Assembly: GCF_900094585.1 (NCBI RefSeq)
Contig: NZ_FMAG01000002.1
Span: 62,001 to 126,000 of the forward strand
DNA from: Martinezella multihospitum
Lineage (GTDB): Bacteria > Pseudomonadota > Alphaproteobacteria > Rhizobiales > Rhizobiaceae
Direction of reading: 5' to 3'
Length of the DNA stretch: 64,000 nt
Part shown: in pieces, positions 16,901-26,213 of the stretch
Layout: each line of letters starts with the position of its first letter
Numbering within the stretch: the first letter of the stretch is position 1
Notes under the pieces: generated by a model
Databases searched by the model: none
What the model was told of the DNA's origin: nothing
What the model saw: only the letters and a program-made list of their open reading frames with translations
Program-made: the position numbers and the translations under genes

Positions 16901-17593
16901 CATCAGCGAGCGTAGCTCGTCGAATTCGGCTTTCAGGCCGGCGGTTTCCGGCTGACTGGCGAGCTGGTTGATGCTGTCGGCAAGTCGTGCCATGTCCTGG
17001 CGGACATCGGCGACGAAATGCTTGTCCTCGGCATTCTCGCGGATATCGCGGATTTCGGCGCGCAGCGCGGTCACTTCGCGGGTCACGCTCTCGGCGATGT
17101 CGCGCTTCAGATCCTGGCGGAGGTTGACGAGCGCCTGGGCGATGTCGACCGGCGCTTCGGCGGCGGCAGTCCGCATCGGCTGGCGCTGCGGGTAGTTGTC
17201 GATCGGCCGCCGGGTCGGCTGCGGCTCTGCATGCGTGATTTCCTCGCGGCGCGCGTGCAATCTCTCGCGGTTTGCTTCCAGCGAGCGCTGGCGCTGACGG
17301 ATCTCGGCAAGCGGATCGGAGCGAAGATCGCTCTCATGGCGTTCGTTGCGCAGCGGGCGTTCGTAAGGGCGGCTGGGATGCTGTTCGCGTTCGGGGCGGG
17401 GCGGCATCCGCTCCGGTGCGGCTCGCTCGGGGGCAGGCGCATAGCCGGCAGCGACGCGCTGGCGCGTATCGCGCGCGGCGGCAGTACCCATCAGTCCTTC
17501 GATGCGCGCCTCCAGCCCCTCGATCGTGCGGCTCAGAGCATCCAGCGACGTCCAGTCGCCGGTACCGGTAGGATTTGATCGCGATCCGCTCAT
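13907..17593 (-). CDS. podJ: PodJ-like polar localization factor
   Basis: A 1228-residue protein. The long N-terminal cytoplasmic part (about residues 30-770) is rich in heptad-like repeats and coiled coil. One membrane segment lies near residues 795-815 (ILLALGAVMLAIMAYPLA). After a Pro/Ala/Thr-rich linker come Sel1-type repeats (about 955-1115, with motifs such as YTDGRGVAADMKQAATWYQL) and a C-terminal peptidoglycan-binding domain (about 1165-1225). This order matches PodJ of Caulobacter and Agrobacterium, which marks the old or new cell pole and organises polar growth and flagellar or pilus factors. The ATG at 17593 (MSGSRSNPTG) is chosen because the upstream extension looks non-coding. 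It is monocistronic, with a terminator. Confidence 0.87.
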   Translation of the reverse strand: MSGSRSNPTGTGDWTSLDALSRTIEGLEARIEGLMGTAAARDTRQRVAAGYAPAPERAAPERMPPRPEREQHPSRPYERPLRNERHESDLRSDPLAEIRQRQRSLEANRERLHARREEITHAEPQPTRRPIDNYPQRQPMRTAAAEAPVDIAQALVNLRQDLKRDIAESVTREVTALRAEIRDIRENAEDKHFVADVRQDMARLADSINQLASQPETAGLKAEFDELRSLMDGLAREESLHHVERQVKAIDTSGLQDELVSLAYRLDDIKQHLGGMNDSPAVHALETKLLTIATAMESLGSMIQPQDQAMQRLEGRLSGLADQIDLMSRDAGRRQPADDLSGRLEALAMRIDELGSAKAVARLEERLDQLSHLMERSQKAAPQPELVTYLADISHKIDALEHGSVGNAMADRLDYLARRIDEMDFHPAASAASLDDGMARRLEGRLSDIAARLEASTAAPATDTQALRNLEEQIAHLSTLLTAEPRAGGDHLPPDFDRRMSAIEDYMATNDEYIIEAARHAAETVVEAYSREGGMGHGAQAADMAALTALAEDLRHLEDISRASDERTHRTFEALHDTLLQIADRLDHMEQRRPAPAMPVAAFESDVFAEEDAPALKPPMAAQQKAGPIIRTVAPAEASVSAEVAVAQAIDANTKAEIKAAAKKSGKTSLFASLGKRFFMPEKAEPIFPPDRPVIEQAPSIDPADVMPGEEANELLEPGSGAPDIKKILERVRASQNTSRSGNARQPTENERADYIAAARRAAQAAAMEVDQTQRTAPASKKDAKKSGAFSRFRRPILLALGAVMLAIMAYPLANTLTRGQKAPPPAQVSTMVAPADGAATNTVAANANPATSNQQPAANQVIAPSVSAAETAEVQPAPTTTDPAVAPANDHLTAATPLDGNQTASETLAPAGSAPVQQAAAFVQTDNTNATVAPAVAPAAPEIAVPDGIQPPSLVAAAKSADPVALFEIGARYTDGRGVAADMKQAATWYQLSADKGYAPAQYRLASMYEKGNGVDRDLVKAKQYYEQAANQGNASAMHNLAVLYASGTVGPQDYDSAANWFIRAADLGVSDSQFNLAILYARGNGVKQDLQESYKWFAIAAKSGDKDAAQKRDEVANAMKPADLESARAKVDLWKVQQVDPKANGTDIPDEWTTGKGVNTASIDMKKAIRNIQAILNKNGFDAGAPDGAMGDKTVAALKSFQKSVGLSADGRVTDQVVKELLARNK

Positions 17594-17989
17594 ATCTTTT
17601 GCTCGCCTCGAACTTATGGACCACCCCGGGCCGCCATGTTGACGGAAGAAAGACGTTGCGACATTGCCGCGCTGCCCGGATCCCGTCGTTCGGAAAGGGA
17701 TAAATGTATTGGCTTTCCTCAAACAGAGCGGCAAAGACAGCGCGATTTCCAAGCATAAGTTGAAGAAACGCGAAGCACTGCTGCTCAACTCGTACAATTT
17801 ACGAAACGTGGTAAACAACTCGTTAAGTTTGTCGGAAGTCTTAACCTTTTATTTTGGTTCTGCTGTCCGGCGGCCCGATATTCTTGCGCGCAGGCAGTAC
17901 CAGGTTGCTTAGGTGAAGGGGGCGTATCGGCGATATGCGGAATGCTCTCCCTCATCGCCTTCACCAAAATTTCAACGTGAGATACGAAT
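17594..17989. other. intergenic region upstream of podJ and the fad operon
   Basis: About 400 bp between divergent genes. It should hold the podJ promoter, but I cannot place it with confidence. An apparent open extension of podJ (to 17818) and a reverse frame from 18630 look non-coding. No repeat element is seen here. Confidence 0.5.
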
Positions 17990-18011
17990 TTGACGTTTAC
18001 GCAAACGTCAA
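17990..18011 (+). promoter_or_regulatory. perfect 22-bp palindrome in the fad operon promoter region
   Basis: TTGACGTTT and AAACGTCAA are perfect 9-base arms around ACGC. The first six bases can act as a -35 box, with TATTTT at 18012-18017 as a -10 box 16 bp away, so a bound protein would sit on the core promoter. TGACGT-N-ACGTCA dyads resemble sites of MerR-type LiuR regulators of fatty and branched-chain acid catabolism (from memory). The regulator is not encoded in this window. Confidence 0.65.
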
Positions 18012-18078
18012 TATTTTGTAAGAGTATGACAGCGGCCGGAATCTCAAGGTCCGGCGGCGAATTGGAGGAATTCGAGAA

Positions 18079-19875
18079 ATGCCAGTCTACAAGGCCCCGG
18101 TGAACGATACGCTCTTCGTCCTGAACGATGTGCTTGGGCTGGAGCGCTACAACAATCTTCCGGGCTATGCCGACGCGACGCCTGACATGATCGAGGCGAT
18201 CGTCGGCGAGGCGGCCAAGATCTCGGAAGAGGTGCTCTTTCCGCTCAACTATTCCGGCGATCAGGAAGGTTGCGTGCGTCACGACGACGGCACGGTCTCG
18301 ACGCCGAAGGGCTTCAAGGAAGCCTATCGTGCCTATCGCGAAGGCGGCTGGCTCGGTTTGGCCGTGCCAGAGGAATTCGGCGGGCAGGGGCTTCCCTATG
18401 TGCTGCACTGCGCCGTTGGCGAATATACCTCCGCCGCCAACATGTCGCTGATGATGTATCCGGGCCTGACGCAGGGCGCGATCGCTGCGATCCTTGTCCA
18501 TGGTTCGGATGCGCAGAAGCAGACCTATCTGCCGAAGATGGTCGAGGGCAGCTGGTCGGGCACCATGAACCTCACCGAGCCGCATTGCGGCACCGATCTC
18601 GGCCTCTTGCGCACCAAGGCGGTGCCGCAAGCCGACGGCAGCTACAAGATATCAGGCCAGAAGATCTTCATCTCCGCCGGCGAGCACGACATGACGGATA
18701 ATATCGTCCATCTCGTCCTTGCCCGCATCGAAGGTGCGCCTGAGGGTACCAAGGGCATCTCGCTGTTTATCGTGCCGAAGTTCCTCGTCAAGGAAGATGG
18801 TTCGCTCGGTGCGCGCAACCCGGTCTCCTGCGGCGCGATCGAGCACAAGATGGGCATCCACGGCAACGCCACCTGCGTCATGAATTACGACGAGGCCACT
18901 GGCTTCCTCATCGGTGCCGAGAACAAGGGCCTCAACGCCATGTTCGTTATGATGAACGAGGCGCGCCTCGGCGTTGGCCTGCAGGGTCTTTCCATCGCCG
19001 AGATCGCCTATCAGAATGCCGCCAACTATGCGCGCGAGCGCATCCAGGGCCGCTCGCTCTCCGGCCCGAAGGCGCCGGACAAGAAGGCCGATCCGATCAT
19101 CGTCCATCCCGATATCCGCCGCTCGCTGATGACCATCCGCGCTTTCAACGAGGCCGGCCGCGCCTTCCTGCTCTGGACGGCGCTGAAATCCGATATCGCC
19201 CATCGTTCCCCGGACGAGAGGGACCGTCAGGCAGCCGACGATATCCTTGGCCTCGCGACGCCGATCCTCAAGGGCGTCATGACCGACAAGGGCTTCGAGC
19301 ACGCCGTCATGGCGCAGCAGGTCTTCGGCGGCCACGGCTATATCGAAGAGCATGGCATGAGCCAGTATGTCCGCGATGCCCGCATTGCCATGATCTACGA
19401 AGGCGCCAACGGTATCCAGGCGCTCGATCTCGTCGGCCGCAAGCTGGCGCTGAATGGTGGTCGCGCCGTCATGGCTCTCTTCAAGGAAATCGGCGATTTC
19501 TGCGAGGAGAACCGCAACGACGAGCAGATGGCTTTCTTCACCAAGCACCTGAAGAAGGGCTTGAACGACGTACAGGCCGCGACCATGTGGTTCATGCAGA
19601 ACGCCATGGCCAAGCCCGATAATGCCGGCGCCGGCTCGACCGACTACATGCACCTCTTCGGCCTCGTCGTCCTCGGCTATATGTGGGCGAAGATGGCAAA
19701 GGCGGCGCAGACGGGTCTTGCGGCTGGCGACAGCGCGCGCGAGGATTATCTGAAGAACAAGCTTGTCACGGCGCGGTTCTACATGGAGCGCATCATGCCG
19801 GAAACGGCACTGCGCAAGGCCCGCATCGAAACCGGCGCCGACACGATGATGGAACTGGCTGCGGAAGCCTTTTGA
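18079..19875 (+). CDS. acyl-CoA dehydrogenase (long form, C-terminal extension)
   Basis: A 598-residue flavoenzyme, longer than the usual 380-residue ACADs because of a C-terminal domain of the acyl-CoA dehydrogenase_C type. The [19 protein letters not shown] segment (about residues 158-176) and [20 protein letters not shown] (near 415-434) are standard flavin and substrate motifs; [16 protein letters not shown] follows. It should catalyse the first, FAD-linked step of beta-oxidation. The N-terminal [18 protein letters not shown] is typical of this subgroup. A GGAGGAA ribosome binding site precedes the ATG. It is the first gene of a three-gene beta-oxidation operon. Confidence 0.93.
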   Translation: MPVYKAPVNDTLFVLNDVLGLERYNNLPGYADATPDMIEAIVGEAAKISEEVLFPLNYSGDQEGCVRHDDGTVSTPKGFKEAYRAYREGGWLGLAVPEEFGGQGLPYVLHCAVGEYTSAANMSLMMYPGLTQGAIAAILVHGSDAQKQTYLPKMVEGSWSGTMNLTEPHCGTDLGLLRTKAVPQADGSYKISGQKIFISAGEHDMTDNIVHLVLARIEGAPEGTKGISLFIVPKFLVKEDGSLGARNPVSCGAIEHKMGIHGNATCVMNYDEATGFLIGAENKGLNAMFVMMNEARLGVGLQGLSIAEIAYQNAANYARERIQGRSLSGPKAPDKKADPIIVHPDIRRSLMTIRAFNEAGRAFLLWTALKSDIAHRSPDERDRQAADDILGLATPILKGVMTDKGFEHAVMAQQVFGGHGYIEEHGMSQYVRDARIAMIYEGANGIQALDLVGRKLALNGGRAVMALFKEIGDFCEENRNDEQMAFFTKHLKKGLNDVQAATMWFMQNAMAKPDNAGAGSTDYMHLFGLVVLGYMWAKMAKAAQTGLAAGDSAREDYLKNKLVTARFYMERIMPETALRKARIETGADTMMELAAEAF

Positions 19876-19910
19876 TCAAGGCGGCCTATGCCGCCGCAGG
19901 GAGATGAGAC

Positions 19911-21119
19911 ATGACCGAGGTTTTCATTTACGACCATGTGCGCACGCCGCGCGGGCGAGGCAAGAAGGATGGGTCGCTGCACGAGGTGCCGTCCGTTCGC
20001 CTCGCCGCCAAGACGCTGGAAGCGCTCCGCGACCGCAACGGTCTCGACACCGAAACGGTTGACGACATCATCATGGGCTGCGTCGATCCTGTCATGGAAG
20101 CCGGCGCCGTCATCCCGAGGGGTGCCGCCTTCGAAGCAGGCTATTCCACCAAGGCGCCTGGCATGCAGATTTCCCGCTTCTGCGCTTCGGGCCTCGATGC
20201 TGTCAATTTCGGCGCGGCCAAGATCGCGCAGGGGGCCGATGATATCGTCATCGCCGGTGGTGTCGAAAGCATGTCGCGCGTCGGTCTCGGCATGTCCGGC
20301 GGTGCCTGGTTCATGGACCCTTCCGTCAACTTTCCGGCCTATTTCATGCCGCAGGGCGTATCGGCCGATCTCATCGCCACCAAATACGGCTTCTCGCGCG
20401 ATGATGTCGACGCCTATGCCGTCGAAAGCCAGAAGCGCGCCGCCAATGCCTGGGAAAAGGGCTACTTCAAGAATTCCGTCATTCCGGTGAAGGATATCAA
20501 CGGCCTGACCATTCTCGATCGCGACGAACATATGCGTCCCGGCACCGATATGCAGGCGCTCGCCTCGCTCAATCCGTCCTTCCAGCTGCCGGGCGAAATG
20601 GGCGGCTTCGAAGCCGTCGGCATTCAGGCGCATCCGGAAGTGGAGCGCATCAACTACGTGCATCACGCCGGCAATTCCTCCGGCATCGTCGATGGCGCTG
20701 CCGCCGTGTTGCTCGGTTCCAAGGCGGGCGGCGACAGCATGGGGCTGAAGCCACGCGGCCGCATTCGGGCTTTCGCCAATATCGGCTCCGACCCGGCGCT
20801 GATGCTGACCGGCCCGGTGGACGTCACCGAAAAGCTCCTGAAGCGCAGCGGCCTGACGCTTGCCGACATCGATCTGTTCGAACTGAACGAAGCCTTCGCC
20901 GCCGTCGTGCTGCGCTACATGCAGGCGTTCGAAATTCCGCATGACAAGATCAACGTCAATGGCGGCGCTATCGCCATGGGCCATCCGCTCGGCGCCACCG
21001 GCGCGATGATCCTCGGCACCGCGCTCGACGAGCTGGAACGCCGCGACCTCAACACCGCGCTGGTCACGCTCTGCATCGGCGCCGGCATGGGCACGGCCAC
21101 GATCATCGAACGCGTCTGA
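19911..21119 (+). CDS. acetyl-CoA C-acyltransferase (thiolase)
   Basis: A 402-residue thiolase that cleaves 3-ketoacyl-CoA with CoA in beta-oxidation. The nucleophilic Cys is in [12 protein letters not shown] (near residue 91), the His motif is [15 protein letters not shown] (near 350) and the second Cys is in [11 protein letters not shown] (near 387). Start and operon position are clear: it follows the acyl-CoA dehydrogenase gene by 35 nt, with GGGAGATGAGAC just upstream of the ATG. A degradative FadA-type role is favoured over biosynthetic PhaA because of the neighbours. Confidence 0.94.
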   Translation: MTEVFIYDHVRTPRGRGKKDGSLHEVPSVRLAAKTLEALRDRNGLDTETVDDIIMGCVDPVMEAGAVIPRGAAFEAGYSTKAPGMQISRFCASGLDAVNFGAAKIAQGADDIVIAGGVESMSRVGLGMSGGAWFMDPSVNFPAYFMPQGVSADLIATKYGFSRDDVDAYAVESQKRAANAWEKGYFKNSVIPVKDINGLTILDRDEHMRPGTDMQALASLNPSFQLPGEMGGFEAVGIQAHPEVERINYVHHAGNSSGIVDGAAAVLLGSKAGGDSMGLKPRGRIRAFANIGSDPALMLTGPVDVTEKLLKRSGLTLADIDLFELNEAFAAVVLRYMQAFEIPHDKINVNGGAIAMGHPLGATGAMILGTALDELERRDLNTALVTLCIGAGMGTATIIERV

Positions 21120-21132
21120 GGAGGGGAAACCA

Positions 21133-23343
21133 ATGGCTTACACGAATTTCACCATCGAGACCGACGCAGACGGCATTGCGCTCGTCACCTGGGACATGCC
21201 CGGCAAGTCCATGAACGTCTTCACCGCCGAGGTGATGGACGAGTTGAACGCCATTATCGACGCGACCGTTGCCGATGCAGCCGTCAAGGGCGTGGTCTTC
21301 ACCTCGGGCAAGTCCTCCTTCTCCGGCGGCGCCGATCTGTCGATGATCAAGTCGATGTTCTCCCTCTATCAGGATGAGAAGGCGAAAGACCCGGCTGCTG
21401 CCGCGCAGAAGCTCTTCAATCTCGTCGGCCGCATGACGGGCCTCTTCCGCAAGCTCGAAACCTGCGGCAAGCCGTGGGTCTCGGCCATCAACGGCACCTG
21501 CATGGGCGGCGCTTTCGAGCTATCGCTCGCCTGCCACGGCCGCGTCGCGTCCAGCGCCAAGAGCGTCAAGATCGCGCTGCCCGAAGTCAAGGTCGGCCTC
21601 TTCCCGGGTGCCGGTGGCACGCAGCGTGTGTCGCGCCTGACGGACGCTCAGTCGGCCTTGCAGATGATGACGACGGGCCAGTCGCTGACGGCAGCACGCG
21701 CCAAGGCGATGAACCTCGTGCATCAGGTGGTCGAGCCGGATCAGCTGGTCCCGGCCGCCAAGCAGATGATCAAGGACGGCCTGAAGCCGGTGGCTCCCTG
21801 GGACGAAAAGGGCTTCAAGGCGCCGGGCGGCGGCATCTGGACGCCGGCCGCAGCCCAGCTCTGGCCGGCAGCCCCGGCCATCCTGCGCCGTGAGACATCG
21901 GGCAATTATCCGGCAGCACTCGCCATCCTCAAATGCGTCTATGAAGGCCTGCAGGTTCCCTTCGATACCGGCCTGAAAATCGAGCAGCGCTATTTCACCC
22001 ATGTGCTGCAGACCACCGAAGCCTATTCGATGATCCGCTCGCTGTTCATCTCCATGCAGGAACTCGGCAAGGGCGCCCGCCGACCGGCCGGACAGCCGAA
22101 GACGGAGCTTAAGAAGGTCGGCGTCGTCGGCGCCGGTTTCATGGGCGCGTCCATTGCCTATGTCACGGCCGCTGCCGGCATTCCGGTTACGCTGATCGAC
22201 CGCGATATCGAAGCGGCAACCAAGGGCAAGGGCGTCGGCGAAGGTCTGGTCAAGGATTCAATCGGTAAGGGAAGGCTAACGCAGGATGAGGGCACGGCTT
22301 TGCTCTCGCGCATCACGCCATCGGCCGATTATTCCGATCTGAAGGATGCCGATCTCGTCATCGAAGCCGTGTTCGAGGATCGCGAGGTCAAGAAGGCCGT
22401 CATCGAGGCCGTCGAAGCCGTCCTGCCGCCGACTGCCATCTTCGCTTCCAACACCTCGACGCTGCCGATCACCGGCCTTGCGAAGAATTCCAAGCGTCCG
22501 GCGGATTTCATCGGCGTCCATTTCTTCTCGCCGGTCGAGAAGATGATGCTGACGGAAGTCATCCTCGGCAAGGAAACCGGCGATCATGCGCTGGCCGTTG
22601 CGCTCGATTACGTCGCCGCCATCAAGAAGACGCCGATCGTCGTCAACGACACCCGCGGCTTCTTCGTCAATCGCTGCGTCTTCCGTTACATCCACGAAGC
22701 CTATGACATGCTGATCGAAGGCGTGCCTGCGGCGATGATCGAGAATGCCGCCAAGATGGCCGGCATGCCTGTCGGCCCGCTGGCGCTCAATGACGAAGTC
22801 GCCATCGACCTCTCCTACAAGATCCTGAAGGCTACCGTTGCCGATCTCGGCGAGAAGGCCGTCGACCCGCGTCACATGCAGCTGGTCACCGGGCTTGTGG
22901 AAGGCGAGGGACGCCTGGGCCGGAAGAACGCCAAGGGCTTCTACGACTATCCGCCGAAGCCGGCCAAGAAATCGCTCTGGCCGGGCCTTAGGGAACTCTA
23001 CCCGCAGAAGAAGGCCGATGATGTCGATGTCAACGTGCTGAAGCAGCGCTTCCTCGTTACCATCGCGCTCGAGGCGGCCCGCACCATCGAGGAAGGCATC
23101 GTCACCGATCCGCGCGAAGCCGATGTCGGCTCCATCCTCGGCTTCGGCTTCGCCCCCTATACTGGCGGGGCGCTATCCTACATCGACGGTATGGGCGTGA
23201 AGATTTTCGTCGACCTCTGCGAAACGCTGGCAGCCGCCTACGGCCCGCATTTCCAGCCGACGGCGCTTTTGAAGGATATGGCTGCGAAGGGCGAGACCTT
23301 CTACGGGCGCTTCGATCCTTACGGCGCGCAGAAGGCGGCTTGA
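21133..23343 (+). CDS. bifunctional enoyl-CoA hydratase / 3-hydroxyacyl-CoA dehydrogenase (FadB/FadJ type)
   Basis: A 736-residue fusion enzyme. The N-terminal crotonase part (about residues 1-300) includes the oxyanion-hole region [17 protein letters not shown] and [16 protein letters not shown]. The NAD-binding Rossmann part begins near residue 326 with [18 protein letters not shown], and the C-terminal 3-hydroxyacyl-CoA dehydrogenase domains follow, with [15 protein letters not shown]. It performs steps two and three of beta-oxidation. The start is 13 nt after the thiolase stop with GAGGGG upstream. A strong terminator ends the operon. Confidence 0.95.
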   Translation: MAYTNFTIETDADGIALVTWDMPGKSMNVFTAEVMDELNAIIDATVADAAVKGVVFTSGKSSFSGGADLSMIKSMFSLYQDEKAKDPAAAAQKLFNLVGRMTGLFRKLETCGKPWVSAINGTCMGGAFELSLACHGRVASSAKSVKIALPEVKVGLFPGAGGTQRVSRLTDAQSALQMMTTGQSLTAARAKAMNLVHQVVEPDQLVPAAKQMIKDGLKPVAPWDEKGFKAPGGGIWTPAAAQLWPAAPAILRRETSGNYPAALAILKCVYEGLQVPFDTGLKIEQRYFTHVLQTTEAYSMIRSLFISMQELGKGARRPAGQPKTELKKVGVVGAGFMGASIAYVTAAAGIPVTLIDRDIEAATKGKGVGEGLVKDSIGKGRLTQDEGTALLSRITPSADYSDLKDADLVIEAVFEDREVKKAVIEAVEAVLPPTAIFASNTSTLPITGLAKNSKRPADFIGVHFFSPVEKMMLTEVILGKETGDHALAVALDYVAAIKKTPIVVNDTRGFFVNRCVFRYIHEAYDMLIEGVPAAMIENAAKMAGMPVGPLALNDEVAIDLSYKILKATVADLGEKAVDPRHMQLVTGLVEGEGRLGRKNAKGFYDYPPKPAKKSLWPGLRELYPQKKADDVDVNVLKQRFLVTIALEAARTIEEGIVTDPREADVGSILGFGFAPYTGGALSYIDGMGVKIFVDLCETLAAAYGPHFQPTALLKDMAAKGETFYGRFDPYGAQKAA

Positions 23344-23374
23344 GCCGACAAACCATTGCTGATGACAAATAAAG

Positions 23375-23402
23375 GGCCGCTCCTGTCGGGAGCGGCCTTT
23401 TT
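23375..23402 (+). terminator. rho-independent terminator of the fad operon
   Basis: A perfect 9-bp stem, GGCCGCTCC with GGAGCGGCC, and a 5-base loop are followed by five T residues. It begins 31 bases after the stop of the last beta-oxidation gene. Confidence 0.92.
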
Positions 23403-23474
23403 CATTGATCCCGTACTTGGCGTCTGTCGCGACGCGTGGCAGTGGTCTCCGGGAGTAAAAATGTAAGATTTTAC

Positions 23475-24686
23475 TTACGCAATGCTCAAGGGCTTTTCCC
23501 GATTGGATCGCAAGGCAACCACGCCCCAGCCGATGAGCAGAAGGATTGCCGCCGCATAGATATCGGCGGCCTCGGCAAAGCCGAGCGCCTTCGACAGGAA
23601 GCCGGCGAGGATGGCCGGCACACTGAAGGCGAGGTAGCTCTGGATGTAGAAGGCCGAAAGCAGTCCGGCGCGCTCGTCGGGCTTTGCCAGCGGCATGATA
23701 CTTCTGACCGTGCCGAGGAAAGCCGCCCCGAAACCCGAGCCGACAATCAGCGTTCCCAGAGCGAGGATCGACACTTCAGCCGCATGCATGCCGGCGATGA
23801 TGGTCAGTATGCCGAGCGTCATGCTCGGAATGCCGAACCTCATGATCGTGGTGGCGGATCTCCGGCGCAGCAGGAAGACGGCGGCGGCACCGCTGATCGT
23901 CAAGGCCGAGACCACGGAGCCTCCAACCAGCGGCGCCGTACTGCCGGTCGTCGCGCTGACCAGCGAGGGCACCAGCGACAGATAGAAGCCGGCAAGCGCC
24001 CAGACGGCAATATTGATCGGCGTCAGCGCCAGCAGCGTCCGGCGCGCCTGCTGGGGAACAGCGACTTCCGGCTTCAACGATGCGAGTACGCCGGCCCGTC
24101 GGTTCGTTGTCTCCGGCACCAGCCATAGCAGCGCGGCTTGCAGCGCCAGCAGGGCAAGCGTGACGATATAGACGAGTGCGGTCGGTGCTGGAGCAAACTG
24201 GATCAGCAGGCTCGTGCCGAGCGCGCCGATTGCCATGCCGGCAAGCGGTGCAAGGCTGTTGGTGATCGATCCCCTGACGGGATCGAGATCGACAAGGGCC
24301 GCACCGACGGAACTGACGGCAGTGCCCGTCGCAAAGCCCTGCACGATGCGGGCGGCAATCAGCCAATCCGGACCTCTGGCCATTAAAAACAGTGCTGTCG
24401 CCACCATATTGAGGAGGATCGAAGCGAAGATCACCGGGCGGCGGCCGAGATGGTCGGAAATCGAGCCGACGATGAGTAGCGCGGCGAGAAGAGAGAAGGC
24501 GTAGACGGCGAAGATCACGGTGAGCAGCACCGGCGAGAAGGCGAAGGCCTGCTGATAAAGACGATAGAGAGGCGTCGGTGCGGACGAGGCGGCCAAAAAC
24601 AGCGCGCTGGTCGCGGCATAATAGGATGGCGCCAGGCGTCTGGCTCGTGAAATCGGCGTGCTGGTGGTGGAATCGGGTGAGGACAT
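23475..24686 (-). CDS. MFS transporter
   Basis: A 403-residue membrane protein with about 12 hydrophobic segments. The LIVGSISDHLGRRPVIFASI loop (about residues 71-90) is the classical major facilitator motif between helices 2 and 3, and a drug-exporter-like antiparallel pattern follows. The start at 24686 has AGGA 8 nt upstream. It is divergent from a TetR-type regulator gene, with two related palindromes in the 140-bp gap, so it is probably an efflux pump induced by its own substrate. The substrate is unknown. Confidence 0.9.
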   Translation of the reverse strand: MSSPDSTTSTPISRARRLAPSYYAATSALFLAASSAPTPLYRLYQQAFAFSPVLLTVIFAVYAFSLLAALLIVGSISDHLGRRPVIFASILLNMVATALFLMARGPDWLIAARIVQGFATGTAVSSVGAALVDLDPVRGSITNSLAPLAGMAIGALGTSLLIQFAPAPTALVYIVTLALLALQAALLWLVPETTNRRAGVLASLKPEVAVPQQARRTLLALTPINIAVWALAGFYLSLVPSLVSATTGSTAPLVGGSVVSALTISGAAAVFLLRRRSATTIMRFGIPSMTLGILTIIAGMHAAEVSILALGTLIVGSGFGAAFLGTVRSIMPLAKPDERAGLLSAFYIQSYLAFSVPAILAGFLSKALGFAEAADIYAAAILLLIGWGVVALRSNREKPLSIA

Positions 24687-24699
24687 CGACTATATCCTG

Positions 24700-24724
24700 C
24701 CTAAAGCTAAAAGATTGCGTTAGG
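24700..24724. promoter_or_regulatory. palindrome 1 between the MFS and TetR genes (probable operator)
   Basis: CCTAAAGC and GCGTTAGG are near-perfect inverted arms around nine bases. It begins 14 bases upstream of the MFS start codon. The right half-site TTGCGTTA is repeated in palindrome 2. Confidence 0.6.
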
Positions 24725-24746
24725 TGGATATAGGTCGCCTGATGCA

Positions 24747-24768
24747 TAAAAGCAAATAATTTGCGTTA
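24747..24768. promoter_or_regulatory. palindrome 2 between the MFS and TetR genes (probable operator)
   Basis: A 22-bp dyad whose core GCAAATAATTTGC is perfect, with TAA/TTA outer bases. It shares the half-site TTGCGTTA with palindrome 1, 47 bases away. Two similar dyads flanked by divergent genes fit autoregulation plus pump repression by the TetR-type protein. Confidence 0.65.
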
Positions 24769-24826
24769 GTAAATGGCCCATGGTCATTCACGATCGGCAA
24801 AAGGGAAAGATTGGCAAAGAAGACAT

Positions 24827-25393
24827 ATGGGCTACAGAGAAAATCCCCGCCCCGGCGGGCGCAGTGCGAGAGTGCAGGCCGCCGTGCATCAATCGGTCCG
24901 CGACATGCTGGCAACGATGGATCGCGCCGACGTCACGATCCCTTTGATCGCGCAGCGCGCCAATGTCACGCCGTCGACGATCTACCGCCGTTGGGGCGAT
25001 CTTCAGGAGCTTCTGGCCGATGTTGCCGCCGCGCGCCTGCGGCCGGAAGGCGAGCCCGCCAGGATCGGTAGCGCCCGCGAGGATCTGGAGGCCTGGGTCG
25101 AGCAATATGCCGACGAGATGGCCTCCGGCGTCGGCCGGCAAATGCTGCGCGACATTCTGGCGGCAGCCGACAGCGCGAATGCGGAGAAATGCGGCACCTA
25201 TACACGCTATCAATTGAGCGTCTTCATCGCGCGGGCAGAGGCGTGCGGCGAACCCTTTCCGACTTTGGTAGAGCTGATGGATCACGTCATCTCGCCGATC
25301 ATCTATCGCATCCTCTTCGACCAGGTGCCCGATCCTGACTACGTTCGCAAGCTCGTCGCGAAGGTGATGAGGGAGAGTCCGGTCAGCGCCTGA
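24827..25393 (+). CDS. TetR/AcrR family transcriptional regulator
   Basis: A 188-residue regulator. The N-terminal helix-turn-helix is visible in VTIPLIAQRANVTPSTIYRRWGDLQELLADV (shown here only in outline, residues about 36-66), which is the diagnostic TetR pattern ending in the YRRWGD-type helix. A C-terminal ligand-binding domain of the TetR_C type follows. The ATG at 24827 (MGYRENPRPGG) is preferred to the upstream ATG at 24773, because the latter would extend into the operator region. It is divergent from the MFS transporter gene and is its probable repressor. Confidence 0.88.
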   Translation: MGYRENPRPGGRSARVQAAVHQSVRDMLATMDRADVTIPLIAQRANVTPSTIYRRWGDLQELLADVAAARLRPEGEPARIGSAREDLEAWVEQYADEMASGVGRQMLRDILAAADSANAEKCGTYTRYQLSVFIARAEACGEPFPTLVELMDHVISPIIYRILFDQVPDPDYVRKLVAKVMRESPVSA

Positions 25394-25643
25394 AGCGCGG
25401 CCGACAATGCCGAACGACTCACCCGAGATCCCTGATGTACATCCAGCGGCTTCGGCTTGGTTGCTCGCAACTGACGAACAAGTTGCCGAATACATGCACC
25501 CAAAAGTTGTCAGCGGGGCGAAATTATCATGGGATATGCATGCTTGGACGAGGCTCCCGGTCAATTTGCTGTTGAAAAATAAGGAAAAAGATGGTGCTAA
25601 TTACCACCAGTGAATTCAACGGCAACGCGAAGGGGACTGCTCA

Positions 25644-26069
25644 ATGCTTAATGAATTCAAGGCATTTATCGCCCGCGGCAATGTCATGGATCTCGCGGTC
25701 GGCGTGATCATCGGCGGCGCTTTCGGCGGCATCGTTAAATCGCTGGTTGACGATATCATCATGCCGATCGTCGGCGCGATTTTCGGCGGCTTCGATTTTT
25801 CGAACTACTTCATTGGCCTTGCGTCGGGTGTCAACGCACCGACGCTTGCCGCGGCACGCGCCCAGGGCGCGGTTCTTGCCTACGGTAGCTTCATCACCGT
25901 CCTTATCAATTTCCTCATCCTCGCCTGGATCATCTTCCTCATGGTCAAGGGCGTGAACGCGCTGCAGGCCCAGGTCGCGCGCAAGGAAGAGAAGGTTGCC
26001 GAGGCAGCGCCTCCGCCGGCCGACGTTCAGTTGCTCACCGAAATCCGTGATCTTCTCGCCAAGCGCTGA
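25644..26069 (+). CDS. mscL: large-conductance mechanosensitive channel MscL
   Basis: A 141-residue channel subunit. The N-terminus [28 protein letters not shown] is diagnostic of MscL helix S1 and TM1, TM2 follows after a short periplasmic loop (about residues 80-105), and the C-terminal cytoplasmic helix ends [12 protein letters not shown]. The homopentamer opens at high membrane tension and releases solutes on osmotic downshock. GAAGGGG lies before the ATG. The gene is monocistronic with its own terminator. The 250 bp upstream hold no convincing gene. Confidence 0.96.
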   Translation: MLNEFKAFIARGNVMDLAVGVIIGGAFGGIVKSLVDDIIMPIVGAIFGGFDFSNYFIGLASGVNAPTLAAARAQGAVLAYGSFITVLINFLILAWIIFLMVKGVNALQAQVARKEEKVAEAAPPPADVQLLTEIRDLLAKR

Positions 26070-26091
26070 TAGGCTTGCTTCAACCTCTTTC

Positions 26092-26124
26092 AAAGCCCCG
26101 GTCTCTGAAAAGACCGGGGCTTTA
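26092..26124 (+). terminator. rho-independent terminator of mscL
   Basis: A perfect 13-bp stem, AAAGCCCCGGTCT with AGACCGGGGCTTT, around a 6-base loop. It starts 22 bases after the mscL stop codon. Confidence 0.9.
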
Positions 26125-26213
26125 TTCATCACCAAAATCGATCGGTCACTAAGGCAAAGTCATGGGATTTGTCCGCCGCTCTGCTTTATGAAGGCAGAAA
26201 CCGGAGACTTTGC

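Noticed and set aside
25407..25613. 68-codon frame between the TetR gene and mscL
   Set aside because: No ribosome binding site, unremarkable composition and poor third-position bias. I see nothing convincing in this 250-bp gap.
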